A stretch of 64,000 bases of DNA from Blakeslea trispora (Eukaryota; Mucoromycota; Mucoromycetes; Mucorales; Choanephoraceae). Shown here piece by piece: positions 25,921-38,882 of the stretch. How positions within the stretch are numbered: the first letter of the stretch is position 1; each line of letters starts with the position of its first letter. The position numbers were made by a program, and so were the translations under genes. The notes under the pieces were generated by a model that made no database searches, had not been told where the DNA came from, and saw nothing but the letters and a program-made list of their open reading frames with translations. The DNA is taken from positions 372,001 through 436,000 of the forward strand of contig JAIWNE010000009.1 of assembly GCA_025331445.1 (NCBI GenBank), written 5' to 3'.

Positions 25921-27756
25921 ATGTTTCAGCTCATAAAGGCATTCGTTGCCTCGGGATACATATTCTCGGCTATTATTTCCTCATTCTCTATTGTATGCGC
26001 CTTTGATTATCCTGCTGTTCGAAATTTCTTTTATGCTCATTTCAGACGCTATGTTATGCATGCTGAGATTCTATCTGGTCTTGCTACTGAATTCGCTCTT
26101 CAATGGATTATGCTCAAGTTAATCTCTATTCAAATTGTTAAATTTCTTGGTGGCTTTAGTAAGTGTTCAAAAGTAGAATATAAAAAAAAGGCGATTGTAT
26201 CTAATGACGCTCTCTCTTGCTAGATTATACTTTAGCCTGGTTGTTCTACTTTGTTGACCTGATCAACATCATTGGGCTCGGTGCTTTGTTCTATGAAATG
26301 TTGACTGAAATCAGTGTTGCTAATGACACTATCAAAAAGTTGGATCATACTAGCCAGCCACTCAAGAGTTTTTTAAGGTAGTGCAATGTGAAATTCAATC
26401 TATTGATTTTCCGGCTTACTTTTTTCTTTTTAAAAAAAAATCAGCATAATTGATTTTCAAAAGCTCATCAATCCATTCTGGACATCTGATGGCATCAAGA
26501 AGCATCCTAACAGTAAATATTTTGACAGATGAGTCGAGATGTTGAATGCTAACTTTGTTTTTTTTTGTATCCATAGTTACCTATGCAACAAACGAAGAAA
26601 TTCAAGAAGCTTTGAGAACAACAAATAATGATTATAATCAACCTAGAAGAATGATGTTGGATGTCTACACGTATGGAGAGAAACCTAATGGACTTAGACC
26701 TGTGTTGGTAAGGACAACAAGTACTTGCTGTCAGTTCTACATGTTAACGAACTGCCGCTTAGATTCTGATACATGGTGGTGCTTGGAGAATTGGTTCAAA
26801 GAACACACTTTATCCTCATGAAAAGATTTTGCTTACTGATAGCAATTGGGTAAGTCAATACACTACCGTACTATCTATCATAGCATCAACTTACACACAC
26901 ATACATGTATATGAAAGGTGGTTGTCAATGCTGGTTATCGATTGGCACCTACAAATGCATACCCTACTCACCTTTGTGACGTCAAGCGTGCCATACGTTG
27001 GGTAAAACAAAACATTGCTTCTTTTGGTGGGGATCCTAACTTTATTGTGATGTCAGGTAACTATATTTTGAAGATGGGATAAGGCTAATGAGAGAGAAAG
27101 ACAGACTCAACATTTGAAATGTAGGTGATTCTGCAGGCGGTCATTTGTCTGCTATGGCTTCTATGACAATGAATGATCCACAATTCCAGCCTGGATTTGA
27201 AGATGTAGACACTTCTGTTAGAGGTGTTGTAAGCCTTAGTGGCGCTTTGGATATGATGTCAGCACCTCACCATGCCAGTTTCTTTTGTAAAGAAGTAGCC
27301 AACTTGGATAGAGTTGACATGGAATTCCTGAGTAGACATTCGCCAGCTCAAGTCATTCCTAAAGCTAAGGAACAAAACAAACTTGTTCCCTTCTTGCTTA
27401 TTGCTGGTAACCGCGATTCCCTAGTTGAAATTGATATCAATAACAAATTCAAGGCCACTTATGATGAAGGTAAGTTACAATGACAACAAACGACAGATTT
27501 ATGTCTTTTTTATTGTTTATTGATTATGACTATCTATACGTAGTCACTGGATCTGACTCTGCATGTACTTATGTTGTATTGCCTGTAAGTAATCTTTGTC
27601 TCACGCAAAAGAAAAGTCGATAGTATTTGTAGCTCAACTATTTTATTACTTTAGGGTGGCCACCATGTTAGTTATTTGACTTGGTCTCCTCGCTCATTCT
27701 ACATGTCTCGCGTAATTCAGACCTGGTGCAATCAACTCTATCTCAAGCATAAATAA
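25921..27756 (+). CDS. Membrane-anchored alpha/beta hydrolase (HSL/isoprenylcysteine methylesterase-like)
   Basis: Exons are 25921-26158, 26224-26377, 26445-26512, 26577-26707, 26763-26849, 26918-27056, 27125-27469, 27544-27584 and 27655-27756, giving 434 aa. Hydrophobic segments near residues 10-28 and about 83-105 suggest anchoring to a membrane. The hydrolase domain has the oxyanion motif HGGAW (201-205), NAGYRLAP, the nucleophile GDSAGGH (Ser275), Asp370 in AGNRDSLVE and His404/405 in GGHHVSYL. This is the HSL/BD-FAE carboxylesterase layout. The closest general match is to isoprenylcysteine-methylesterase-like or lipid-acetyl esterases. The substrate cannot be told from the sequence. The catalytic triad is complete. 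Confidence 0.85.
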
Positions 27757-27918
27757 ACTTTTGCCATTGTTGTTCATTGTTCTGTCAATACAATCAATTG
27801 GCATTTTCTTTCTTTTATGTGCTCTTTTCTAATATTATTTGAAAAGGGAGGGATTTAAAAAACCAACAAAAAAAAATATTTTCATTTTGGTCGGTTTTCT
27901 TTGTGACAAACTAATCAA

Positions 27919-30900
27919 ATGGAAACACCTATAGAAGTATTAAGAATAGAGCAGAATGGTGTCTCAAAAGAATTAATGCGCTTTAGAGCCTGCGACCCTG
28001 ATACGCGAAGTTTGTATTGTCGTGAATGGGCTCAGTTTATCTACAAAAAACATTTCGTCTGGAATGCCAAAACTCAAGAAGAAGTACCTGAAAGCCAAAC
28101 TACACCTAACAGCCTAAGTGCCGGAAAATACCAAATCAACTTTTTATTAGACGATGCTACAGCCGAATACAGTATGCTCAAGAAGGAACGTGCAGCTCTC
28201 ATGACCCAAAAATTTGAAAAACTACAGGAACAGCAACAACAAAACGACACTAGTCTCATTGACCAAATCATCAAAGCTTGCGAACTATGGATGACTTTAC
28301 CTAGTGGATACTCTGGCTTACCCAACTTGTTCGAGCCTGTCGAGTTCAACCCTTACCCCGACAGTATTCCTTTGGTAGAGGATCCCAAAGATCCATCTCA
28401 TTTGCTAGATCCCTTGATCATCGAACGTCAAGCACTTTGCTTACCTTCCGATTGCTTTCATTTGCTCAAGAATCTTACTGGTGACATCCTTCTGTCTCAC
28501 ACAACACCTACCTGTAACCACACCCGCCCTGAATCAAAGACGCCAAGTGATCTCGAGGTAGACCGTGCCATCTTTAACGAAAAAGCTGAAGTAGCTGTCA
28601 AGAAGGCTCTGTCTGAGCTGACATTGACCTTGGAACAAGCTTGGCATCCACTGAACGAGTTCTTGAGTCGATTAGGCGAGTTCGAAAAGAGACGTACAGC
28701 CTTGATGGGTAAGGGATGTCAAGCCACTGTGGATGCCTATTTCACTTCTCAAAAGTTTGTTTCCTTCACCGACAGTTGGCCCAAGGAACAACTTCAGTTT
28801 AAGAATAAGAAATCAACACCTGAAGAAGTTGCCAAAGTGGATCAGTTATTTGAAAATCATCTAGAGCACTTGAAGCAGCTTGTGCGTGACTTCATAGGCC
28901 AGTTTGCACCTGCTCATCTAAAAGAGATACACAACTTGACTACCGATCTCTGGAAATTGATTGTACCTACAATATACGAAATGGGTGAGCGTATGGCTTC
29001 TCATGAAGATCACAAAGGCACAAAGAATTCGAATGCTGCCAAGATCGGCGAATCTTTAAAGGCCTTGGACATCAATTCTCTCAAAAAGATGGACTCGACA
29101 AAAGAAGTAGACATTGCTCAAAGCCGAATCATCGAAACATTGCAAGCCAAGGTGGATGATTACTTCAAGGAAATCGACACCTTGCTAAAGACTTACAAAG
29201 AAGGTGGTCGCTCTAGCTTAAGCAGTCGCATCGATAGGCTGAACCATAAGGACATGAAGAAAAAGATAAAAAAAGTCGAAAGCGGCTATTATTCTATCCG
29301 TCAGACATTTAGATATGAAGTGACCGAGAATATATTCCCTGAATCCTTGTTCTGCAAATTCTCTCTTGTTTGTCTTGAGCCCTTGATGCAAGAGGGTGAA
29401 GTTATGGAAGCTGTTACGATAGAAAAAGAAGTGAAGCGATTTGTCGAATCACACAAAGATTTGTTGCATCTTCGTTGTAGTCTTTTGAATGATTTTGAGG
29501 ATGGTGTTCAAACAGGTAGACGTGAGTTGGCCGGTGTTCTCGGCAAGCTGTTCTTAAAGGAAGGCATGCGTATTCAGGGTGACAATTTGGCCTTGAAGAG
29601 ACAAAACAATCTTTTGAAGTCAATGAATGTCCCAGTCGAAGAGCCAGTCTCTAAAAAGAAAAAGAATAAGAAGAAGGCCAATACATCTGCCAGTGATACC
29701 TCAACCCCTCTTGATCAAGAAATCATTCCTACTGTCTCTAAGCAGATCAACACACCCAAAGAAAAGGCAAACACAAATGCTAATCCAGCCACTGCTACAA
29801 AGTCGAGTACCAAGGCATCTCCACTCTCTAACAAGACGGCTTCTGCAGAAAAAAGTGCAACAAAAGAAACCAAATCGTCCCCAGTTGTTCCTGTCGAAAA
29901 GAAGACGCCAACTGAAAAGAAAGAATCAATTCAAACCAAAGCTTCTGCCCCTACACCGATTCAAAAAAAGCAACAAACTCCTACCTTGGACGAAAAAAAG
30001 GCGCCTGCTCCCGCTGCTGCTGAAAAGAAACCAAGTCCTCCTACTACCACTACCGTTGAGAAACAAAAAGCTGCCCCCATACCTGCTCAAAAGAAGCTTG
30101 ATGCTCCTACTGTCACTGAAAAGAAGCAAACTCCTCCTGCCTTGGAGAAGAAGTCTATCTCTAAATCAACAGTTGAAGATCAAAAGAAGGCAGCCACTAA
30201 AATTCAAGAGACAAAGACCAGTGTAGAAAATAAAGCACTTCCACCCGGGTTGAATAGGAAGACACCTGCTCCACCTGCTAATGAGAAGAAATCCCCTGCC
30301 CCGCCTCCTGGCATAGAAAATAAGACTACTGCTGTTGCTCCACCTCCCGGTATGGAGAAAAAGGTCACTACTACTATTCCACCTCCCGGTATGGAGAAAA
30401 AGGCAACTACTACTGCTCCACCTCCTGGCATAGAGAAGAAGGCCACTACTGTTGCTCCTCCCCCTGGTATGGGAAAGGCTACTGCTGTTACTCCACCCCC
30501 TGCCATGGGAAAGGCTACTGCTGCTTCACTCAGTCTAGAAAGTAGGTCATTCGACACAGGCATAAGAAAAGACACATGTAGTTGTCTGTGCAAGAGAGAA
30601 AGTAGACTAACTAATAAACTTGTTTTGTATTAGCTGAGGAAAATGGTGTTACTGATTGGGCTGCGCTTCAAGCTACTGTTTTGGCTGAAGCAAGTACTGC
30701 CAGCAATGCTGAGCCTGTGAAAGAGTCTACAATCAAGATTGAAAGCGCACCTGTCCAGGACTGGGATACATTAAGAGCTGAGGTACAGCAACCGCCTATC
30801 ACAAAGTCAGTTGAAGCCAGTGTTTGGTCTACATCCAATACTGCCACAGACAACTGGTCTACTGAAAAGTTACCTGCAGCTAAAGAAACACTTTCAGTTG

Positions 30901-32419
30901 AGAAGAAAGAAGATACAAGCTTAGGTGGATGGGGTGCACCATTGAATGCTGAGCCTGTCAAACCCACTACTATTTCCAATGGCTGGAATGCTACAGTCAG
31001 TGACGGATGGGGTAAGTCTGCGTCAACAATCGGTTGGGACTCCTCTGAAAAAACAAGCAATAAGGATGCAGAAAAGAGAGCATCTAAGACCACCAGTGAC
31101 ACATGGAATGAGCCTTTAGTGGAAGCTACTTCTGACGGTTGGAATGAGAAGCCATCAACAGATAACCCATGGAACAAGCCAACCACAAATACTACTGATA
31201 ATTCATGGAACAGTTCAGCACCAAGTAATTCTTGGAATGAGCCAGTTACGAACAAAGCTTCTGACGACTCATGGAACAAGACAGCTACTAACCAACCTTC
31301 TGATGACTGGACTGGCTCAACTGCTAACACCTCTGACAGCTCCTGGAATAAGCAAAGAGCTGATAGCTCTAACGATTGGAGATCGAAACCTAATGCTTCA
31401 GGCAACGACTGGAACAAGAGACCCGCTGCCACTAATTCTCCCACCAACGATTGGAACACAGATACAGTCAAGGGCTGGAACTCAAGTAACAACAGAAATA
31501 GCGGATGGAATACTGAAAGAAAGAAGACTAGTAGAAGCCAGCTAACAAACAGTTGGGAAAGCAAGAAGAATGACGCTTGGTCAACCACAAAAAAGATCAT
31601 GCCCAACAGCCCAAGCAGCCAACAAGATCAAAGTCAGGAAGGAGCTGAAATTCCTTGGGGTAATGAGCCTATTACTGATACATCTATGACTGCACCTTCG
31701 CCAGCACCAACAGCATCTGTACCCCTTAAACCATCTGCACCTCCACCTGGATTGACTGCTAGTTCTACCCATGTCGAAGAATTTCCTCCTACCCTCTCTA
31801 CTTTCAAGCCTTTATCCACTGGTAACCTACAGGAGCCATTGCCTTCAAACGTCAACCAGATGAACGCTGATATGCTTCTTTTGATTGTAAAGCACTTGCA
31901 TCATGAAAACGGCACCTTGATTCATTCTGTTTATTCCATGCAACAAGAAATGGCCATGATGACAAAGCGATATTCTGAGATTATGGCACTGGCTCGTGAA
32001 AGGGAAGCACAGACATTAGCTCTCTATGAAAGCAGAAAACAAACTGAGATGGAGGAAGCTCGAAGATATGTCTTGCAGTTAGAAGCACGCCTGAAACAAC
32101 TTGAGAGTGGCGGCCATCTTGCTGCTACTGCAGGGTTTGGAAATCAAGACTTGTTTGCTGGATATCGTGAGGAAATGTCCTCAGGCAACAACCATGGAAG
32201 CCATCACAAGAAAAAAATGTGGTCCAAGAACACTGTAGTCCGTTGCGGTAACTGTGCAAAATATGGCCATGAGAGCGCTGATTGCAAGGTAAGATATCAC
32301 TAAAATATTGCATAAACATATATCGAAAAACAGCTAATCCTGTTGTTCCATAACTTTAGGCTTTTTGCCGTTATTGTGGTAGTGATGTTCACCTTTCCGA
32401 AGCTTGTCCTATGAATTAG
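27919..32419 (+). CDS. Large Trp-repeat, Pro-rich protein with two C-terminal CCHC zinc knuckles
   Basis: Exons are 27919-30541, 30634-32288 and 32360-32419, giving 1,445 aa. Residues 1-580 are a mostly helical domain that I do not recognise. Residues about 590-870 are a Lys/Pro/Thr-rich linker with repeated EKK spacers and about five PPPG[MI]EKK-type repeats. Residues about 880-1215 hold about 24 Trp residues, each flanked by Ser, Asn, Asp, Gly or Thr (SDGWNEK, DNSWNSS, SGNDWNKR). A PPPG motif and a coiled coil (~1290-1350) follow. The ending is two CCHC knuckles, CGNCAKYGHESADC (1412-1425) and CRYCGSDVHLSEAC (1429-1442), with the last intron between them. Spaced Trp in disordered sequence is the hallmark of Argonaute-binding (GW/WG) proteins, and the knuckles suggest RNA binding. 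The role is inference. Confidence 0.8.
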
Positions 32420-32617
32420 AAATCTCTCTCTCTTTCTTATTTTGAAGAACAAGCCGACACAAAAATGTATATACACGAAAGTAAAATAAAATACATGTTT
32501 ATATAAATGATGCATAACCCCCCTTTCATCTTATTTATTGGGTGTATCATATGGGCTATTTACATGTTAAAAATAAAAAGTAAGGGGTTGTTGTGTAATC
32601 ATAAATTATACACCATT

Positions 32618-33462
32618 TTAGGAAACGAGAATAGAAGTGTCTTGACGATAGGTCTCTGATGATTTTGATCCAAGTAAACTGAAGTCTTTGTCTGATGTAA
32701 GTTGATGATTTTGAAGCTTTAATGACTCGATTTGAAGCTTCAATTGTTTGTTTTCTTCTTCAACGATATTTAATCTATGCATTAAATCCTCGGCTTTCTT
32801 CTTTTGGTCATCAACTTGCCCTTCTAAAGTTGTGATATACTCTACTACATGTTAAATCACTATCATTCAATTAATTTTCTTTTTACATCAATCTCACCTT
32901 TTCTTCTGATTCTAAAGTTGCGAGCTGAGATTTTATTTCTCAGTTGGCGACGTTCTTTTGATGTAAGGCTGCGGATGTCTATTCCATCGATTTTAGCATA
33001 TGCTTCAAGTGTCATTGGCTGTTCACTAAACGATGATACAGAAGAAGGAGAGGGGGGACCTGAGTCCTCTGGTTCACACTCAGTCGGTAACTCTTCTGTG
33101 TCTAACTTGACTAGCGATTCTGGTGAAACAGTGTCTGGAACTGAAAGATTGTTATTTTCAGATGTAACGCATGATGATTCCATTTGAGATATCAGCATTT
33201 GTTCACGGAACGCGAGCTCTTTCTTGGCTATCTCGATGAGATGTTTGATCTGTTCCAGAGACGGTAGCTCCAACAGGTTGAGATCCTTAGCGACTTCCTG
33301 CTGGCACGCTATCAGGTCAATAGTTGTTGTACTAGAAGGAACAGTAATCATGCTACTGGTATCAGCGCTGGTTAAAGGAGGTGAAGGCGGTAGAAAAGAA
33401 GCATCGATAGAGGCAGTATGAGAATCAACCCACTCCATGTCAACAACGTCCTCAAAGTTCAT
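32618..33462 (-). CDS. bZIP transcription factor
   Basis: Exons in coding order are 32898-33462 and 32618-32841, giving 262 aa. The N-terminal 150 residues are acidic and Ser/Pro-rich (possible activation region). The basic region is LTSKERRQLRNKISARNFRIRRKEY, with the diagnostic N-x7-R. It leads into a leucine zipper (LEGQVDD...LMHRLNIVEEENKQL...LQIESLKLQNHQL). The zipper is interrupted by a 56-nt intron right after the basic region. Two tandem TAG acceptors are possible; the second gives the usual RRKEYI join. It would bind DNA as a dimer. The target is unknown. It is convergent with the Trp-repeat gene, about 200 bp apart. Confidence 0.9.
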
Positions 33463-36400
33463 GTTTGTAATTTGAGTATAGAATAAAGATATTAAACAAA
33501 GAAAGAAAGAAAAGGAAAAAGGGAGAAAAACTGTGCATTTGCTTATGAAGTGATATTAATGTGACGTCTTAGACTAAATCGGCCATTCCTATCGTATTTT
33601 TTGGGACGATGCAAGTCTTGTTTAAGTCCAGACAATATTATTAATATTTCAAACCTATTCGATTTCATCCCTTATCACACCAATGGTTTCATATCAGATG
33701 GTTAGCTTATTTTTATGAACGATCACCATATTAGCAATAATTGCAAAGTTTTTCCGAAAACTGCCTGCTCATCAAACAAGAGGATCCAATATTGCACTCT
33801 ATCCTCAAAAGCTTACTTTGGCTTCCGACTAAAGTTCGTACCTTCAAAATTAAATGTTGGCATCTCCTTTATTGGCCAAAATGCACTTTGTGTCTGCATT
33901 ATTCCAAATTTGCTTTTGTAACCATCATCCTTGCTTTAGGTAAAGTTCAAATTGTAGGTCGTCGAAAGAAAGAATCGCAATTTGTATTATTGCCTAGAAT
34001 AGGAATCAAAGTCTGCAAAAGGAAGAGTGGTAAGCTGCGCCTACTCGAGCGATTCGTATTTCATCATTTTGAAAAGTAATTCTATACCGCAGAAGATTTA
34101 GTTCGGACTTGTCTTTTACGATACTACTACTAAATAAGCCCCACACAAATAATCTCCTTATTCCTGCCTCTTATAAATTACCAACACTTCAATGCTGAAG
34201 ATGAAGGGGGGGAAATTACAAGGCTTTTAATCCCAATGTAGCTTCAACTGGCTATGATTTTCAGACTCTCATTTATAGCTCCAAGAAAAAGGCTCAATGA
34301 GAAGTATTTAAAGAAACAAAATGATGTATTTAACAGAGACATACATTCCTCAGCATTGGCTCACAAGCAGTGACTACCACTTTCAAGCTCAAGCCTCGAT
34401 TGCTTGATAGTTGAAGCTATAGCTGCTTGCTAGAGGTATCTCGATTTTCTATTATTTGTGATATTGAGTCCAAAAAAGTCTTCTTTTTCGCTTTCAAGAA
34501 AGCCCGAGGATGTTGGTTTTTTCGTCTGATCCAACGAATTTTAAAGAGAGAGCTTGTCTTTGTTGCTTACCTCACAACTGTTCCTGACCAAATGTTTGAG
34601 GATGCTAGAGTTTAGAGGCAGAGTATGTATGTATGTATGTTAAGTTTTGATACGAATAGAGATATAATCATAAGAAAAGTAGAAGAAATAAGAGCAACTT
34701 CCATCTAGTGCTGACTTTGCATCATCGAATGATAGATTAATTTCATTGTTCACTATTGCTATAAAGGGTCAGGCACCATCGTGGCCACTAAAGGTGTATG
34801 TTGGCTTTTTGAATTGTTGTCAAACATGCTCTACTCGAGTTCGTTTTATTGTCACTAATTGAACTAATAAATAAATGAGTTACGCAAATTGAGGACAATG
34901 AATATCTGCTGGTAGCGTTGAAGTGTTTTTGCTTTAATATACTTTGTAATTCCGCACTGAGATTGAATATGTCAGATTGATCAACGCTTTGACCATTTGT
35001 TTGACAAGTAAACAACCGTTACATGTACAGCCTTTGTGCTATACCTACCATGAATCATCCTCCTGCAAAAATCGTTTAATTTCTTCAATTTAATGAAGTA
35101 GAATCAAAACGTGGCTGAATTGTAAAACCTTGGTCTGATAGATCATCCTCAAAAACTGATACACTTCACTTTTTGTTTTGCAATTGAGATTCAAACAGCA
35201 CTGCTTTTCGCTATAGTATAGAGAAGAATGACTGAAAATCTAGACTTTTACAGAAACTATTAATACATCGGCGGAATAAAAATTTAGAGCTCAAGATAGC
35301 TAAATGAGTGAAGACCACTATATCTATGTACTTAAGATGATAGTGATCTTTAGAAGCAGCTGATGGCTGTCATAACGGTTGGAAAGCAACGCGAAAAATT
35401 CATTCGATGACCTGCTATTCCTAACTGGGTCAGCGCTTAAACTCTTGAGCCAGTTGACAAAGTGTTCGGGGGCAATTGTAACTAAAAGCTTCATTAATCA
35501 ATTCAATCTTTAGGCGATTCAGAAACCCACAATGTTGCTTATACTGAGACTATCCAAGAATATAATTTATATAACAATCAGCAACAATAAAAAAAATTAT
35601 AGTACAATGAATTTCTCATACTCTGATTTGGCTACATCGTCCTTACGTACATATGCATATAGCTTGGTTCTTCCTTGCTGCCTTGGATGCATGTATCTGC
35701 TTCCTTTCTGCCAAAGTAAAAGCTCAAGATCCTAAATCCCATTAAAGAAACTATCTCTTTTTCATTTTACTAGGGTGAAATCTCAAAAGATATCTGTGAG
35801 GTCCGCATCTAAAGCCATCTCTAAGAGAATAGTTGACTTACAGCCGTACAAGTCAATTACAGAACTCGTATTTCTCTATCAAGATTAGTAACAAAAAAAA
35901 GGGAGAAAGTTTTTTTGCTAGCTCTATATGACCACTATCAGCGTCAAGAAGGAACTGACAAAAAGGGAGACATTACTTTCAAACGCATCGCGATCTCATT
36001 TCTATAGCTTGTGTTGAGACCATTGAGTAACAAGAGATTATTGGAATGAGATTTTACAAAGATCTATAAAAGTTTTGGAATCAGGTATAGCATTTATAAA
36101 GCCATATACCGCTCATCTTATTGAAACTATCAGTCAAAACTATTTTTCATTCACTTGATCCTCGACAACTAACAGATAACTCGGTTGTCAATTGGTGGTT
36201 CTATGTTTGTATATATTAGATACTTCACAAAACATGTTATCAATAGGAGACAATTTTTATATCAAGATGTTTTATATTGACTCGAATTGTATGTCAGTCT
36301 CTACTTGTCTCCTTCAAAAACCAAATCTTTGCAATTATAGAATACCAAAGAACCAAAGTCACTTCACTTGCGATGACAAAAGCACACAAGGAGATAGAGA

Positions 36401-36799
36401 AAATGAACATGTTGTTGAACAAGTTATATTACTGATAGTAATTTACAGCATGCCTTTGAGTAGCTATCTTGCTCCTATTATATTTATTTAATTTGTGTAA
36501 AGGACAAAGGTAGCTTTTTTTGTCATAAAACAGAATCGATGCAATAACTAATTCAGCGTTCTCAAAAAAAAAAGCAAGGGTTGCCTAGAGCCGATTCTCT
36601 ATTTGTGTGCCTTTCTATGTATGTTACTTTATTTGTTTATGCTGCAGGCTTAATTTTTTTTCTTTTTGGAAATAGTGAAAGGAATGGATCGACCATTTCA
36701 AGGTATAAAATTGGGCTGATTTTTTCTCTTTCACTTCTCTTTCTTCTTCTTGAATCATCCCTTTCTCACTGTTGCTTGCTAAAACCATACATACTTGTC
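33463..36799. other. Long gene-poor region
   Basis: This 3.3 kb has scattered short frames (for example 33741-34079) without domains, good starts or splice-linked partners, and a (GTAT)n repeat at 34623-34640. Nothing else was recognised. Confidence 0.45.
34623..34640 (+). repeat. (GTAT)n microsatellite
   Basis: About four and a half GTAT units in intergenic DNA. Confidence 0.8.
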
Positions 36800-37471
36800 A
36801 TGTTCCAAACACGTTTCGCTTGCTCTGCTAAAAAGACGCCCTCTGGATACGATCAAGATATCCTAGTTGACTATGAACCCATCCCAAGTGAGAAGAGACG
36901 ACTATCAAAAGAAACATTAGCAAAACAACTTCAGAAATGCAGAAAAACAATTGCTACACTAAAACAGTTTCACCGCAATCCGCCAAAGGAAACAGAATTA
37001 TATCAATATCAACTAGAATACACAGAGAAAGGTAAAATTAAGAAACCTACACTGTACGACCCTTCGTCAAGAGCAACATATCAAGCGCCAATCAATATGC
37101 AGGCCATTCGTTCGATCGTCTTGAACCAACACTGCAACATAATTGAGTCAAAAGAGCTCGATTGGTTTGGAGATGGCTTAAAGTGGCTGTCTCAGCAGCA
37201 ATACCAAAATAGTAATAACTATAGATACTATATCCAAGAAGAAAGACACTATACTGGATGGAGCGAAAAGAAACAGAGCCAGATTGAGGATTATGAAAGA
37301 GCGTGTGAGGCCTACTTCGGTATACCTCTGAGTGCCTGTGAAGATAGCTGGGCAGCAGAATACCTCGTGACGCAAGCATCAAAAGGAAAGCTATTCAGGC
37401 GTGTTGCTCTTAAATCATCGGTCAACAACGTGTCATTTTCAATCAAAAAATTATGGTGTTGTGGCGCATGA
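36800..37471 (+). CDS. Uncharacterised protein
   Basis: This is a single-exon frame of 223 aa starting MFQTRFACSAKKTPSG. The frame is open for 219 nt further upstream, but that part has no ATG and looks like untranslated sequence, so the first in-frame ATG at 36800 is used. The protein is hydrophilic. It has a basic patch (SEKRRLSKETLAKQLQKCRK), Gln/Tyr-rich segments and a Cys-rich C-terminus (LWCCGA), and no membrane segment. I recognise no family. Amino-acid composition is protein-like rather than random, but this is an orphan call. Confidence 0.5.
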   Translation: MFQTRFACSAKKTPSGYDQDILVDYEPIPSEKRRLSKETLAKQLQKCRKTIATLKQFHRNPPKETELYQYQLEYTEKGKIKKPTLYDPSSRATYQAPINMQAIRSIVLNQHCNIIESKELDWFGDGLKWLSQQQYQNSNNYRYYIQEERHYTGWSEKKQSQIEDYERACEAYFGIPLSACEDSWAAEYLVTQASKGKLFRRVALKSSVNNVSFSIKKLWCCGA

Positions 37472-38590
37472 TGTATCTATAGCCAAAGCCACTTTTACTC
37501 TGCACTTAATTATAAACTGTACAGCCCTTTGATATCAACTGGCCACATTTTAAAACCCTTCTTGTCATTATTTATAAATAAAGAAACTCTTGGTCTATCT
37601 TCTAGTGTATTGGTCTGAAACTTCAAATAGATGATGTTAGATGATAGTAGGGGCATAGTGTTGCTGCAGGCAAAAGAAATCAGCCTTACTGCACTTACAA
37701 GCTAGACAACAGCACCTTAATAATAATTCTACAGTCGTTTCGCTGCATAAAACAAAAAAAGAGTCGTTCTATATTGTTTAGAACTCTATGCAAACAAAAT
37801 ACAGCTATAAGCTGCTCTACTTGAATGATTTGAGGCTTCAGCCCTTGTTTATAAATTTTCTCAATTAGTTGTATTTATTGCATCTTGTTATAAAGATTGA
37901 ACATCTGATATCACAGCCTGTTTTTGACCTGTTGGCTAACCCTAGCATTCATTACATATTATTGACTTCTGCTGTTGCCATATCCAGCATCTTGCAATGT
38001 TCTTTATACAGCTGCTATCAATTCTTATGTTCACTCTCCTTTGTTTTGTTTCAACATGTCTTCCACTGGAGAATAGCTATCCTAGTTGTATAGACCTTGC
38101 CTTGTTCAGTACTTGTTTTCATTTTGAGTTGTTATTATTCACACAGGATTTACAACTAGTACCTAGTTTGGAACAGTATGCAAAGACATTAACTTTTCTT
38201 TCTGCCAAATCTCAAACTGTAATTATCTTTCGACTATTTTAAATTTTTCTCTCTATTATAAACACCTCACACGAAGACTTAATGGGGTTGTTCTTGCTAT
38301 CTAGTTATAATATACGCTTTGTTTGTTGTACTCTACATCATTTTATTTATTTGCTCTTACTTGGTTCCATATTCATTGCTCGATTATAAAACTTCTACAC
38401 ATTTAGATTTATTCTCTTTCATTCGACCGACCCAGGGCTTCATTACCTTTGCTCTGTCATGTATATTCTGTTTAATTATCAAGCTATTAAAAACAATGTG
38501 TATTTATAAATTCAAAAATAGCAAGTGAAATAAAAAAAGGGCTACATACACTACAATCGAGAGAAAAAAAAATAAAAATGATGATTCGAA
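37472..38590. other. Intergenic region left of the tRNA gene
   Basis: This is 1.1 kb of AT-rich DNA with no recognised gene. The open stretches near 37869-38530 are hydrophobic, low in motif content and unlikely to be real. Confidence 0.45.
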
Positions 38591-38662
38591 TGCCCCCACG
38601 CTGGATTGAACAACGGACCTTTAGTTTACAAGACTAACGCTCTACCACTGAGCTATAAGGGC
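38591..38662 (-). tRNA. tRNA-Thr (anticodon UGU)
   Basis: The 72-nt cloverleaf is complete. The acceptor is GCCCTTA/TGGGGGC (with G-U pairs) plus discriminator A. The D arm is GCTC-AGTGGTA-GAGC. The anticodon arm is TTAGT-CTTGTAA-ACTAA with anticodon TGT. The T arm is CGTTG-TTCAATC-CAGCG. There is no intron. Its 5' end abuts the start of a LINE, whose 16-bp target duplication is nt 1-15 of this tRNA plus one upstream base. The tRNA remains structurally intact. Confidence 0.93.
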
Positions 38663-38663
38663 A
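38648..38663. repeat. LINE target-site duplication, left copy
   Basis: CTGAGCTATAAGGGCA is identical to 43422-43437. This copy is part of the intact tRNA-Thr gene. The bases on either side of the two copies differ, so the duplication is exactly 16 bp. Confidence 0.85.
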
Positions 38664-38882
38664 CTTTTCTTTCGCTTTTCCATCACTTTTACTCCTTCGA
38701 ATTAAGTCACGTGATCTACCCCTCCAAATTTTAGCCAATCAGAAGCCAGTATACTAAAGAAGTATATTAGCTTACCACCCAAGTCAACAGTAACAACATA
38801 CATAACTTTCAGCGAAAGCGTAGACCTCTAGCAACAGTTATACCTATTTTTTGTCGAGTTGTTTTGAAAGTTACTTTTCGAG

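Noticed and set aside
30668..31606. 312-codon open frame on the - strand
   Set aside because: It is a shadow of the Trp-repeat region of the large + strand gene. Low-complexity codons leave the other strand open.
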